A stretch of DNA of 64,000 nucleotides from Sclerurus mexicanus (taxonomy: Eukaryota > Chordata > Aves > Passeriformes > Furnariidae), in the NCBI GenBank assembly GCA_013396755.1, contig VWZF01002410.1, forward strand, positions 558,001 to 622,000, given 5' to 3'. Of this stretch, positions 12,301-27,300 are shown piece after piece. Made by a program: the position numbers and the translations under genes. The notes beneath the pieces are model-generated. The model saw only the letters and a program-made list of their open reading frames with translations, made no database searches and was not told the DNA's origin. Positions within the stretch are counted from its first letter, which is position 1, and each line of letters starts with the position of its first letter.

Positions 12301-15300
12301 CCATCACTAACCACGCTGCGGTCTACGTCACCCGCACAAGCTGTATTGACAGCAGTTGTGCACAATAGGGAGAGGACATGGCTTCATTCTCACAGTCTCT
12401 ATTTGCAGCTGCATCACTGAAGAGATTTCAGGCCAGAGTTTTATCTGCTGTGAACTGATATAGCTGTAGTGAAGAAATACAAGTGTGGGAGCACTGTGGT
12501 AGCAAAACTAATCATCTAATGACTGCACACAACAAATGTCAATTCTACAACTACTGTGAGAGAATAACTAGCACTTCTGGCGGAACTTTTTGACTATGGA
12601 CATAACTTAAAACATTTCATATTTTTAGTGATTTATTTTCTTACCTCAAAATACGCAGCATTTTCTCTCAAATGTTGTTCAACGCAGTGGCAGAGCTGAA
12701 GAATCCAGCTCCATTGTGTCTGCATTGCAGCTCTATAGGCCTTTAAGGAAGAGAAATATATTTTACAAATGGAAATGAAAACTAAAACTTGAATAGCTTT
12801 AGGAAACACAAAAGCAATGTTGCAAACACGGGAAGTTAAACCTGACCTCCTCACCCTGGAAAAGCAAGCTGCAGCGAGGAAAACTCCAATTAGATGTGAG
12901 GAAAAAAACCCAAAAACTGTCACTACAGCATAGTCAAACACAAGAAAACTTGCCCAGAAGGGCTGTGAAATCACCATCCTCTGGCCTGATGGGAATTGGG
13001 CCAAACAAATCCCTGACACCGCTTCAAGCAGGAGCTGGAGTACCACTCCTGTGGTTCCACCAGTCTAAGCTCATCTACAATTCTGTATCTCTATTCACTC
13101 AATCAAAATAGATGGATTTCTGCCAGGATACAAATCAGATATTAAAGAAACACTGAGTACACAATAAAAAAAGAAAGTCAGGACTCGCTGCAATGGATAA
13201 CCCTGTGTGCCAGTTGCTCCCGCACCGGCAGGGGGCGCTCCCGCCCCTGGGAAAGCAGGCACAGGTGTTTCCCTTCGGATGCTCAGGGAATTCAAAACAA
13301 GCTTCAAGGAATTTCAAAGTGATGCGTTAATGCATAGGTTCTTCTGTAGAAAAGGATTTTTTTTTTAAAATTATTATTCTTTTATAAATATCCCGATATA
13401 GCACTATTTGAGACAGCATAACCTGCACAGTCATCATCACTGTGGTGGCCTGGTTTTGTGATAGGCATCTTTAATATATTAGTATATTACACTGATTCGA
13501 ATCCATTAGAACAGCGTATACTTTTAAAGAATAGAAATCCCCACATTACATAAAAAATCATTTATTATTCAAAGTACATGTCAAAAGGAGGAAGGAAAGG
13601 ATGAGTTTTCTTCATGTTTCCAATTTAGGCAGATGTGAACTCACTGAGCTGAAGAACATTAGAAATCCATTCTGTCTGACTTTTCATTCTTATATAATAC
13701 ACCACCTATTTATTGTTTCCATGCTTACCACCCACTGTCTGTATCTACTCTTTTCCTGAAGATCTCCAAGGAAAAGCATTTCACGTTCTCCTTTGGAAAC
13801 CTGTGATGACCCTACAACAGCTACAATAAATCTTCTGTACCTGTAACATAGAGCTTGATTCAAGCCTGAAGTAAAGCACATCAGCTGATCAGATTTTTAA
13901 CATCCAAACAGGTTTCATAATTCACTGACAAATAAGGTATGAAACCAAACCTAAATCATAACAGAAGCCCACATATACAGTAAGTAGCTAGAAAAGCTCT
14001 TACTGAAACTTCTTTCAATTCAACAGGAAAGAAACCACATACAGACTGCTCTGTGCCCACAGTCTGCCAAGGCAATTTGTATCAATAATGACAGCAGCTG
14101 CATGTATGACCAGAAACATCTGTACCAACCAAAACTGAAAATTTTAATTCTAGAGTTTAGGAGGATTTCATCTAAGCAATCCAAGATGTAACCGTTTCAT
14201 TTTTTGGAAACTGAAAGATACAACAGAGATGCTGAAGAGAAAATAAAAAAAGGCCACTTCATCCAGTGTCTTGTTAATTTCCTCTGTGTTAGCACTTCCC
14301 TTCTTTATCTCCAAAATTTAGCTCTGTTCAATCCCAAAACTTTTCCTGTTTTTGTGCTGTTTTTACTAACTTACCTCAATGGTTAGCCTGGCTGGGTGAT
14401 TTTCAAGAAGCAATTGCTCAGCTATTTCTTGTACTGATTTAATAACTTCTTCTTTTTCATCAAGTTCTCTCATTAATTCCTTTTTCCAGACCAAAAAAAA
14501 AAAGGCATTAGAAATCTCTTAAATTATTAAAGATTATTTAATTATTCCCTCTGGATTATAGTAGCAATACATACTGCATGGTATTCCTTTTTTCTTGCTA
14601 TATTGGCGTTTCTTTCACTCCAGTCATATGCAACCTCTTCCTCTTCTTTTTCATTCAGCCATATCAATTCTCTAGTAGCACGAGACACAAAATTGTGAAG
14701 AGTATCTAGATGCCTTTCCTGATTTCTTGATGTGTTCTTTATTAAAAAGAAAATAAAAAGATTTTCAAGAATTAGAATTTAAAGCTCATCCCTTATCAGA
14801 GATCATGCACACTGAAAAGCTGAACATAGAAGAGGGTATGGCTAACTTACCAAGAGCTTTGAATACTGACTCTCCAGTTTGTGCAGTTTTTCTGCATAAC
14901 TGAGTTTAAGAGGGGCAGTCATTTGGATCTGTATTTGGTATATGAGATCAAAAGACAACAAAAAGGTTAGATATGTTAAACCATTAGATCTCCTGATTTC
15001 ACCAAAAGTCATCTAGAGATCAGAAGTAAAAGTTAATAAGTGAAACCCAAACAAAATTCTAAAATTCAACATTAGTTTATGGGTCACCCAGGGAGAAAGT
15101 AACCAAAGAAACAAAGAATACAGTGCAGTACCTCACTGATTTTGGCTTCTTTAAGGCTGGATTCAAATTCCTCAATAGCTTTGTGGACATTTTTGTGATT
15201 TTCCAAATGGCTTTCAACACTTGGCAAATCTGAACCCCATTCCGCTCGATCAAGTTGCACCTTATAAACAGGAAATAAAAATTAGCCATGATCTAAAAAA

Positions 15301-18300
15301 AGTAAACATAAGACGTAAAAGCAGACTTGTTTCCGTAAAGATTGCTACCTGCATTTCTTCTACCCAGCTCAATAGGTCCTGGACAAATTTCATGTTCACC
15401 TCTTCTTCTGTTAAATTTTGATCCACAAAAGCTGATTTCATAAGAGGTTTTCTGATTTGCATCAGTTTGAGGGTTTGCAGAGTCCCACTGTCTACTCCTG
15501 TTACATAGCTCTGAATTAACCGTGGTGGGATGCCTGGTGGGTAAGCGGGAGTGATGGTTGGTGTCAGTCTGGAACTAAGACCTGATGAAAGGCCAGATGT
15601 CAAGCTGGAAGAAGTCAAAGTAGGTGTTAAACCTTGGGTCATCGCAGCATTTAATTCAGGGGTTAGGTTTGTTGTAAATCCTGAGTTTAAGCTTTCGGTT
15701 ATTCCTGATATCATCAGCTTTGTCTGCTCTGTGGTCAGTGCATGCCCCTTGTTGTACACAGAAGAACATTCAGTCCGTATGGCCATCAGTTCATCACGAA
15801 GTTTTGCAACTCTATTAAAATAAAATAAAACATAAGTAGAAATCATTTTAGTGAATGCTTATGATTAAGGTTTATCACGCTGAACTGATTTGAGTAGTGA
15901 TTTGAATTCACATGATCTCTTACACTTTATTTACACTTAAATATTTATAAAAAAGCATTTCTATCAGAAATTACAGGGTATGTCACCTTATACTTCCATA
16001 CAGATAACAGATGCAGAAACCAGGCAATGACTAAAAAAATCAGCATGGTATGGGCACTAACATGCACTATACACAATTCCAGGGAACAATCAGCAAACCA
16101 GAAATCTACAAGATACTACATGTTGCAGTAGATCAAACACTTGCAGTTCACTGCCAAGGAGCTATGTGCTTGATCTCAACCAGTACGGGATGAATCCTAA
16201 AAACGCTTCAGAGCCAATTCTTCATAAAACTGAATTACGTTGTTTAAATGCTTCTTTCTGCTGAGACTGTACACACTGCCACATTTAACCCACTTACTAC
16301 TTGTTAATGCACCTACAGTTATCACCAAAAATCTCGCCTCCATTTAAAAAAATTGATGTTAGTGAATTCTAAACGCATTTTATGTGCAATAAAACAAGCT
16401 AACATCTTTGCATGCATTTAATTGTAAACATTAAACATTAAGACATGTTCAGGGGAATGACCTCGTTTTCACAAATGAGTACAAACAGCTACTCTTGTCT
16501 TCAATACTTGTGGGCAATGTACCAACCAGAATACCTTATATTTGGGTGCTCAGTGACAGACTGGGAAGTATTCCCACAGACATAAAGAACTGAAAATGTT
16601 GCCAATAATGGGTGTCCATACTTAGGACATTTATTTATTTACATAAACACACTGTAAAGTACCTTTGAACAAGCTGATCTGCTTGATAGTATTTTCCATC
16701 AATAAGAATTTGGGCATCAATCACTTGCTGACGGAGAAGGTTCTCGGATTCAAGAATATAGCCAGCTATCTCTGCTTCATGTTGGAACTGGAGCCCTGAC
16801 TCTAATCGCTTGGTGTCCTGAATAAATAAGAGAAAGTCATTAAGTCTTGCAGCTAAACCAAAGAGAAATCAGCTGTAAGAATTCCTTTTTTTTCGTAAGA
16901 CTTATTCTGATCTCGAAACAATTGAAAAGCATTTTATCTAACCACTAACAAAAAAAAAAAAAAGTAACACAACTCACTCTAGGCAATTTGTGGCATTTTC
17001 TTGAAGAAATACTATATTAACATAAAAGTAGCAACTATTAAGGTTGCACTCAAAAATCCCTATGAATTTTTTTTTGAAGTAGCCATTCTACTGCTCTAAG
17101 TTCATGACAAGTAAAATCACTGACTGACTTACAGACTGCAGTGCGTTCCGGGCAAGTATCAGTTTATCTTCACAGCTCCGGCTGTCCCGCTGAATTCTGT
17201 TTGCAATTTGCTGCAGCATTTCCAACCTAGGTGATGCCAAAGCATTTCAGAAAAATAAAGTATTAATGTTATTTATATTTACCAATCATGTTGTATGACT
17301 TTAAAAAAAAAATAAATCAACAGCATCTAACACAAAGCACAAATATATACTTCAAGTTACCTGTTCCCTTCTAAGGAGCCATTACCAAAGCTTATACAAG
17401 ATTTAATCAGCGTGGGACCACAATTAACAGAAAGGAAATTCTCATTAGAATCAACGCTGGTTCGAGTACTAGTACTGTTGGTAAACAGTGAATCACTGCT
17501 ATGATAGCTGTAACTACTGCTATTCATTTTTACATCCAGAGCGCAGTCCTTTTGGCTGTTTGCATTTGCTGAAAAATGAAAAGATAAAACTCCTACAAAA
17601 TGTACAGCTTCTAGGGATGTAATTCCACTACTGGCTTTGGAAACACCTAGCACTCCTCCTTTAAATACGCTTCTGTATGCACATTCAAAACCAGCAATTA
17701 ATATTCTGCCAGCTCTTCAAAGGATTTTACCTGGGGCTATGTACACTACCTTGCTTTTGGCTTCTCTACCTTGCAATAAAGCTTTGCAAGTACAGACTAG
17801 GCAGCAACATTAGGGCGTTTCTAGGAAACAGACATGCCAAATATTTGATTTAAGTGTCACTAAATAACTATAACCCAAGTAAGAACTAAAAGAACTCTTT
17901 GCAGTGTTTCTCACTCTTCAATGAAAAGTCTCAAAAAGGAGTGAAGTGAGAAAATCTCACTCAACAGTCCAGTACAAATAACTTCTAGGTTGGGCTGACT
18001 CCTTTTCCTTCAAATGGAACTGCACAATAAAACTGGGGGAGTATTGTGGTTAACTAGTTCATAACAATATGATCTGAGACACCTGTACACCATTCAACCT
18101 ACCATCCCTACTTCACTGTCCAAGCATATATGTTTACTAACTGCCTTGTCCCACTACTCTGTCCTGAAAATTTCCCTTCATCTTTCTCATTCACAGACAA
18201 TTGCTTCTTGCTGTTTTGACCACAAAACAAGTAAGAAAAATCTGATCACTGCTCTTAAGTTTACATTTCAACTCAGAACGTGGGTTAAGGGTGATTTTTT

Positions 18301-21300
18301 CAGTATTTCACCCCTTGATTTAGGATTCCTGAACAACCACACCCACCCCATAAGGTGACTGTTTATGCAGAAGAGCACAGCAAAGGCACAGACACACCCC
18401 TGCAGCAGTGCCAAACTCTGCTGGTTTTGCAAACTAGAGCTCAGTTTGGCATCTCCTCACTGACATCATATTAAGTTTGATCCCATACACCAATCCGGCC
18501 ACATATTGTCTATCGATGTTGATACTTTCAGATGTACTCACCAGACTTGCAGGCAAAGTTTTATTACCTATTAAACTTTAATATTAGCTGAGCTCATGTT
18601 TTTACCAGAATCAAATTTCACCCCAGCAGCTGTATCAACACCTCATATTAATGAGATGCACTAGTAACCAATACAACAAATACAAATGATGTTCTTGTGT
18701 CCAGATCAACCAATAATTTTAACTTGGTGACTAAGCCAGAATCACTCAAAGAGATTTTCTCTCTCATTTTACAGTAACCACCACATATAGTGACTATCAC
18801 TGTATGATCTGTCACTTAAAGTGTGTTTACCTTTCCTGAAATAGGGGATGGAGTTTAGGATCATGTTTAACTGTACTCCATCCATATGAGTAAAAACAAA
18901 ATAATCTAACATCACTTACACACATTCTCAACAAAGGTGATACAGCTTTCTGCAAGTAGGAACAGAATTTCTGTTGGTGAAGCCAGACACTAACTGTGCT
19001 TTGGCAGCTTGGGACAGATTAATCTACAAGATCTAGCAGGCTGTATTTCTACTGCTGCTTTCCAGTCTTCTGCTCTGTGTAAGGGGGACAACCCTGTATT
19101 GTGGGGGACAACTTTGTATTCCTCTACAGGAACTTGTTCCATAGCAGGGTGCGGTGAATCAACACCTACCCCTGAATCTGCTGTTTCTGTCATGCTCTTG
19201 CTTTCGTAAGCATGACACATATTTAATCACCTTTAACTGTCTTTGGGATCTTCTCTGGCTGAAATCTGCCTCTTTCTGAGGACTTCCTATACAATGGTCT
19301 GGATTCTGCATACCTACTTTTGGGTACCTAAGCCAGAGAGAAAGATCACCAGAAAGTCCATGACAGAATTCTCTGGAATGTGGTTTAGATCTTAGGTGTC
19401 TCCTTTGGATGCTTAAACCTAAGCAGAATGAATCCAGACCCAGGCATCTATACCTACCCACAGGCAGAAGCCCAAAAAAAACATTTAACTGAAAGAAGTT
19501 TTTTTAATTAATGAATGGATAGCACCCGTGTCTGCCACAGAATTTAAGACATACCATTAAAAAGAAGTGCTCTCGGACTGCATCAAGATTTTAATCACAC
19601 TCAGTGTGTTATTAGTGATGTACAAACAGTGTCACACATCCTACTACCACAAAAGACCACTATGCATTTTGCACATTTAAGCACTTTGTGTGCTCTTGAG
19701 TACAACTAACTCTTCGACAGCCTCTAAACGGGACAGGATGAGGATGGTGCTTATATGAGACAGTGAAGCAATATAAACCCAGCTCTGACTAACTGTACAA
19801 AGAAGGTGGTTAAATTTGTGTACAAGTGCTTTGATGATCTGAGGTACAGATACTGATAAAGACACAACTGTCTGAGACCACAGAAGTTATTTCTGTCTGG
19901 ATCTGCCTCTATGAAGCAAGTAAAGAACTCCAAGCCTTGAACAAAAGTAGAATTACTTGAGCTAGTAAAATAATGTGGATGTTACCACAGAAGAAGTATT
20001 TACAAATTTCAATATAGGTTAAAACAACAGAAAATACATTAACCAAGCCTGTCAAACATTCACCAACATACCTCTCCACTTCAGGCCGAAGAGTCTTTTC
20101 TCTTTCCAGCATGGCAATAATAAGCTTTCCCCATTCTTTTTCTATATCATTTGGATGGTAGCCTTGAGAAAGTTTGATGCGTCCAAATTCTATCCAGACC
20201 TTAAAAATTCATATGTAGTTGTTATTTTAAGCCACAGAAAGGGAACTTCTATACATTTCAATGCATGCTAACACTTACCTCTAGCAGTTTATATAGACGT
20301 TTAATTTTTGATTTATCTGTCTCCTTTGGTGGAATTTCTGTTTCTTTAAACTGTAAATATTGATTATAAAGTGCCTACAGAAACATAAAAAACATTATCA
20401 ACTTTTACTTACAGTAAATATAACCTTATTCTCTAAACCTTCTCCTAATATTCTTCTTACCTTTATACTGTTCTACTTGAGTTCTACAAAAAACAATCAG
20501 TGCCAAGCTAAAGATTTGCTTTCAATTGTTCATAAGTTATAACGCATTCATTGTACTTTGAAAAGGTTAAGAAGTAGTACTGTTCTAGAGTTGATTTGAT
20601 TGTATAAATCAACAAGGACACCATTTGTTCCAGCTTGCTTTGAGTCAGTAATATAAAGTGTAATTCCAACAAGAAGTTTTAAAGCACCACACCTCACCTT
20701 CAATTCCACAGGATTGTTGGGAAATGTTCTGTCAGACATTATCGTGACATGGTGTCTGATCCACTGCATGAGGTAGTTCACCATATTCTGATATTCAACC
20801 CATTTGACTTCAACATCCTGCCAAAGCAAAACCCAGATAACAGAACAAGTGAAAATCATCTGAGAGCTCATTTCTGCTTTAGCTTTGAGGTCTTCACACA
20901 CATAAAAAGAGATTTTGAAATCCTGCAATTCTGAAACAATATTTACTTGCTCATTACACTCAAAGTTTCCAAATATATGATTTCACCCTTTAGTTTTGGT
21001 CCCAAATAACTCCACTGAAAACACAGTATTTTCTAGGTTAGTTAACTTCAAATTGATAATAATCACAGAGGGAAAATTTATAGGTTCATGACTGAAAAGT
21101 TCATGACTTTATGCAATCTTTCTCCAACTTCAGGTATATTGTTTTTAGTTAAGCTCTTGGCATAAATATTTTCATGTCCACAACATGAAATAGCTAAGAG
21201 TCTAAAATCTCAACCTAGAAAAATCATGTCAAAAATTGTGACAGAAATCCTATAGAAGATCCAGCTAACATTCTGGATCTGAAATCCAGACTTTTATTAA

Positions 21301-24300
21301 TGAAGCTCATACACCACATAAGTATTTTTCTCCTACTTACATTTGCACTGATGCCTTCACCACCTTCTGGTACTTTGGGAAATGCATCATAAAGTGATGA
21401 CACATAAGTTATTACTGACTTCTCGTCAGGTGAGGAAACATCGACATCTAAAAGAGCAAGACAGAACAGTGCTTTATCACATAGTTGTAAGAATGCCCAC
21501 AAATATGCTACAACCTGCAGGCAGATTGGATTTTATTTTAATGTTAGGGTTTTGCAACAAAGCCCTCTGCAGCTCTCTTACCTTCAGGATCCAGAAGTCT
21601 GGCAACACCAAGTTTTTCTGCTACAAAAAAAGCGTGTTCTAAATTTGCAAGGTTGCTTTGAACAGCAACGGTATTCATGTCTATCAGGTCCGGCCTGTCA
21701 AATAAAAACAGTAACACTTGATTACAACTCTTTACAGTTTTAAATCACTACTGTATTGATAAATCAAACCAAGAGCATGGATGGATACATTGAGTTTTCT
21801 CTACAAAAGGATTTCCCTAAGATCAGGTGAAGAAGCTGAGGTCACTGCCAACTGAGAAACCCAAAGCAGCAGGCAACTACAATACTGTCAGCTCTTTATC
21901 TACAGGCTATAATTTCTATCCATCCCTTATATATATCTATTTTCTTATGCAAATCTGTTCATGTGCAGTGCCATTGTATTACAATGCCTTGTCCTTTCCA
22001 CTGCCCTTGAGGGGGTTAAACTCACTTTTTTACATGAAGGAGTTAATTTCTACTGCTTTTAGAAGTTTTTAGTCATTCTGCATCAAATTCTTCAGCACAT
22101 GTCAGAACCCACACAGTAACAAAGTGTAGTCACAAAAAACATTACTTTAACCTGTATTATTCTCTGCCTCTTTCAGTACTGGGAATTCTCTTAGCCATAG
22201 CAACAAAAACGAAGAAGGGACTTTCAGAGATGTTGAGCAAAAAATCATCCTACTGGAGTCAACTAGAGTCATAAGGGTCTGACATTTTTTCTACTGGAAT
22301 CCTATGCTACTGAAAACCAGACTCACCATGAAAAAAAACTTAAAACACTAAAACAAAAAAAATATGGCAAAGAACACTCAGTGAAAAATTCAGCTCTTTC
22401 ATTTTCTCATTTTTGTTTCTAGAGAAACTATTTTCTTAGTTTTACCTAGCAAAAGCTTTAAATAATTGCAACAGATAGGAATAAGACTTAAATATCACAT
22501 TGTTCAAAATTAATGATAACATTTCATTTGGCAAGTTGATAACAAAATGGTATTAACTTTGAGAAAATACAAGCTTGTCTTTGAGCTAACTACAAGGGCA
22601 CTGTAAATAAAAATCTATTTCTTTTCAGCCATTTCAAATCACTGGTTTCCTTGTGCTCTTTTGAAGACAAGTCTACAAGACAGACAGTAACACTGAACCC
22701 ATTATATCTTGAAAGAACATTTAATTAATAATAAAACTTAAGCAGTGCAATATAATCCTCCTAAAGCAGTGGGACTTTCCACTTCCAACATGCTTAGTGG
22801 GAGCACGACCAAGTTCACTCTATTCTTCTCTAAATTTCAGTGCAATGAAAACAATGCAATGAAATCAATATCATCCGTTGCCCTTAGTAGCACAGAAAAC
22901 TCATAAAAAATAAAAGGCAATATTAGAAAACTGAGCACTCTTGTTTCAGCCACAATAGTGGAGATGGTATGAGCAATAATGATTGCTTTAACAGCAGTTT
23001 TCAAAAGAGAATCAGGTTTCTGTAAGAGTAACACTGTTGGTTTGGTTATTTTTTGCCTCCTGCCTTCTTTATGTTTGTTTCGCACTTGATAAAAATGTCC
23101 CAAGAATAATCTCTTACACTGCCTGTTCAGTTGCCAGCTCTCAGAACATGAAAGGACAAGCTGTGAAGGCCTTGACTATTCCCAGAAAACAAGCTGCAAG
23201 CTTCAGAGACACAGACACAATCATCTCCTTAGAATAAAGCTCTCATTTAGATGAAGAAGAGGTAACGTTTTTCTCACTGTGATATGGATAACAAAATCAA
23301 TACAAGCTACTGCTCTTGCATAATGCATCATTCTACATTGGCCCTGTGGCTTCACCCCCCAGTTGAAGAAGAGCCTACTCTGTGAGACATCTCCCCACCT
23401 TTTAAACAAACCTTCCCATTCCTGCAACTCCTATCAGCATAGGTTATTCCAGTTCCCCTTTAAGAACACAAGAATATTGCAATGAATACTGCTATTTTCA
23501 GTTAATTATACACTTAGCACATAGCATACTAACCTAAATTAACTGGTCTATATTTATCTGAAGTCGTGATTTCCATAGAAAATACTACAGAAGACAGCAT
23601 TCGTGTCTGTCTTGATAGTGCTTGCACTATTGCTTTGGTTATTTGAAGCAGACAGAAAGCTTCCCAGCAGACTGAGAAAAAGCCTACTGATGGTTTATGG
23701 AAGGGCAAATACAAATAGTATGACTTAAATGCTAAAGGACCTGATACTGGCCAAGGCAAGTGCATCCTGCTTGAGGCTTGGGGTCACCCCCTCTGCAGGT
23801 CTCCCTTTCTTCTTACCAAATAGTAGAGACGTACCTTGCAAAGGCACAGGAAAAGGAGCTTACCTCCCAGAGCTCAGTAAAAGGCTTTTTTCAGCCCAAG
23901 AAAAACGTATCCAAAAAACATGGCTCAGGAAATCACTGATTACCACATTGCTCCTTTTGTTTAATAGTGGGGTGGGGGTTTTTCTCAATTTAAAATAGGA
24001 AAAAAAGTCATTTTTATGTTCTAGAAGCTTGCAGAGATACCCAGCCACTAATGGAAATACTACTAACTGTTGAAATTGCTGCTGTGATGAGTATCCTTCT
24101 GTTTTTATTTAACTGTCTTAGTTGAAATAAACACTACATTTAAAAGCATTATCCATCATGGCAAACATTTTCATTTTTTAAGGCTATAGAGAAAATACTA
24201 TTTGTCATGCATTATAAATATATTTTATATCAATTTGCATAGCACTATTAAGTGGGTTTATGTATAATGAAGAACAAATTAAATTAAATGCACTTTGAGG

Positions 24301-27300
24301 AACATACAATGGCTCTACCTTCTGTCATAATATTGTGACTCATTTTATGGAAGGTTTTTCAGCAGGCTGGGGCCTTGCCATGAAAACACACACATAAACA
24401 TCCCAAACACCAGTCAAGTTGGAACATTCCATGCAAAGAAGATTCATCTGCTGCAGCCACACCTAAGTCAACGGGTTTGGCTTCTACATTGAGAGCCATT
24501 AATCATTTCATTTACAAAAAGACTGGTGTCTGCCATTAGAGGTCTTAGTGTAGGTGTTAGAAATTAGACACAATTTGTATCAGAAATGAGGGGAAAAAAG
24601 GTGTGATTAATACCACCTCCATTAGGAAACTGACAAAATTATGATCAGTTCAAGAAAAACACCTAGCACCACAAAGAGAATCAAGTAAACAGTACCTGCA
24701 GAACAGCATAAAGAAATTAAGGGGTTTATAAATGCAAGTTACATGGATCAAATATAAGTTCTCTATTCTGCAAAGACTGCTTGAAATCAAAGAGTTGTGC
24801 ATAACAAATACAGTTAGGTACATGTTCATTGCCAGAACTTAATACCTAGCAAGACAGTTCAAGTTCCAAACTAGCAGCTACAATATTTGCCCAATAAACC
24901 AAAAGATTAGATTTGAAGGGAATTTGATATCTCAAAATGGAAAAAAGATGTCTAACCGAACTTTAATTTTCCCAGTCGATGACAAAGAAATCATATCCTC
25001 ACTGTTTCAGGATGATAAGTCGCCAAAGTTACAACAATGTTTAACTTTACTAAAGCATATATATACACACCAGAGTAATATTCCACATGCAAATACTGTT
25101 AACCGGTGCAGAAGGCTGACAAGTCTGAAGTTATTTATGTGAACCATCTGAGCTGTTTCATCTGCACAACTCTCTTTCAGTCAAACTTTGCACACTGCCT
25201 GAGTAATACCTGATATTAAAGGATATTTCATTCTTGGCTTATATTTAGCAGGAATACCAATAGAGTTAGTTTCAAGCAGAACTCTCAAAGAAAATGTGAC
25301 TGAAGATGCAGAATGAAGTGTATCACGTCACTACAGTCCAGTTAGATTTTTCCACTGCTGTAATTAGAAAATGCTTATAAAAATTAAACAAGTTTTTTGT
25401 TTCATTGTTCATAGGCAAATGAAAAGAATGTGTGTCAGAAAGATTCATTCATTTTTCAGGGGTGGGAGGACTACTGGAACAAATTAAAGACTATGCCAGA
25501 ATACACAGTCATAAAATTTTGAAAAAAGAAGAGATTTCTGGAACAGACAGGGTTCAACACGTATTTCAGGAGAGAGCACAAAAAATGTATTATCATCTGT
25601 TCTAGAGATCTTGGCTAATGGTAGAAACATTGCAAAGAAAGGAATCAGAAAACAGAAAATATTCATGTAAAAGAGAAATGAGATGATGAAACAAAATCTA
25701 CTATTTAACCTACTGTATGGTTACACCTACCATTTAACCTACCTCTTAACACAGTTCCAAAAATGCCAAAGAGTATTTACACCAGCTTATCTGTAGAGTC
25801 AATGTTTAGGAACTTACCAAAGAATTTGTCTCCATCCCAGCTACTAATCTAAGTCTTGTTCAAAACAAGCAGGCCAAAGAGCCTGCTTCAAAAAGACTGA
25901 GGCAGCAACACAATGAGAAGGACAGCTGGACTTCAACTAACATATACTGTTCTTGTGACCCACACATTTCTGTTGATGCCTCATGTTTGCATATGCAGTG
26001 CTCTGTACACGGTCATCACCATGAGACCTAATTACAGTGCTGGAGGTACCCTTTGCCAATACTTACGTCTACCACATTTTCCTGATCTTTTTTCAGGGGC
26101 AATCTGATCACTTAGAAGAGGAAGAGGAGAGTTTCTGCTCAAAAATGGCAAGCAGGTGTGACTTCGGAGCATTAAGGAGGAACAGATCTCCTCCATCATC
26201 AGAATCAAGGACCACATCTTGGTGTCAAAAACCCCATGCTGAGGAAAGGACATACAATGTTGACTCCTGAGTTAGCACTATCTTCCACTATATCCTAGGC
26301 TTCCCCCTTTCAGAAGCTCTGGATTCCTTACAAAAGTTTGGATTTCTCTCAGAAGGATCTGTATGCAAAACAATCACACAAGGAGGTTTTCTAGCATCAT
26401 TTTGTTATTTGCTAATGTTTAGGAAAGAAGCCTTCAGACTCAGACCTCAATACAAATGTGAGCACTAATTTCCATGCCAATGTCTGCAACTGGCAAAAGT
26501 AAGTTTTGAATCAATTGCCCAGATGTCTGAACCAGATGACCTTTATTGCCTGAAGATCCTTGGCACTGATCCAGGGGCTCATGGGTTTGCTATATGGATA
26601 GTTTTGCACATTACTCACAAACAGAATTTGAAAGGAAAGTTAGAAAACTAAATGTGAAAGACACATCCTGGACCTAAGTGTGACAAAGCACTTAAATGAA
26701 GAATGGGGTGCAGCTGTTCTTCAGAAAAAGTAGTCGAAAGACAAGAAGGACTTCCAAACTATAGTTACAACAGTATTAAGTGGAGTTGCCTAGAGAAGGA
26801 GGTTTGCACAGAGTAATGCAGAGGACAGGTATAATTCATCAGTAATCAGCCCTGTGTGTTCGCAGGATATGTAACTACACACTGTCACTTTTATTAAGAA
26901 TGGTTTTGGTTCTTTTTAACAGATTGACTCAGACATGACAAAAAAGAACAGAGAAAAGACTTGAGAGTCCCCAGTTTTTAAACTTTCCCAAGATCACAAG
27001 GTCTCTATTACATATAGATATGAGGATGAGGAAAGTAACAAGTGAGAGACTCAGCTCCATATCCAGACACCAAAATTTAGGTGTCTACATGCAAGTGTCT
27101 GTATGTATTTCATTATACTCAGTGGAAATCTGGCCAGTACATCCAGTGCAACCTATCTAGCAAGCTATCCATAATCTAAGAGTTCCTTCAGAGCCAGCCA
27201 AATCCACTGTTTGTATCAAGCAGAAGTTGAGATAACTGCAAACTTGCCATGAAGTGTGCTTCGTCACTGAACTCATATGTTTTGAGGCTGACACTCACAG

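Noticed and set aside
17528..17653. Upstream in-frame extension of the BPAG1e first exon
   Set aside because: The frame is open but contains no ATG before 17527, and part of it lies ahead of the predicted transcription start.
19159..19461. 100-codon minus-strand open frame in the intron upstream of BPAG1e
   Set aside because: No acceptor or donor in suitable phase was evident, and the block looks like repeat-derived sequence.
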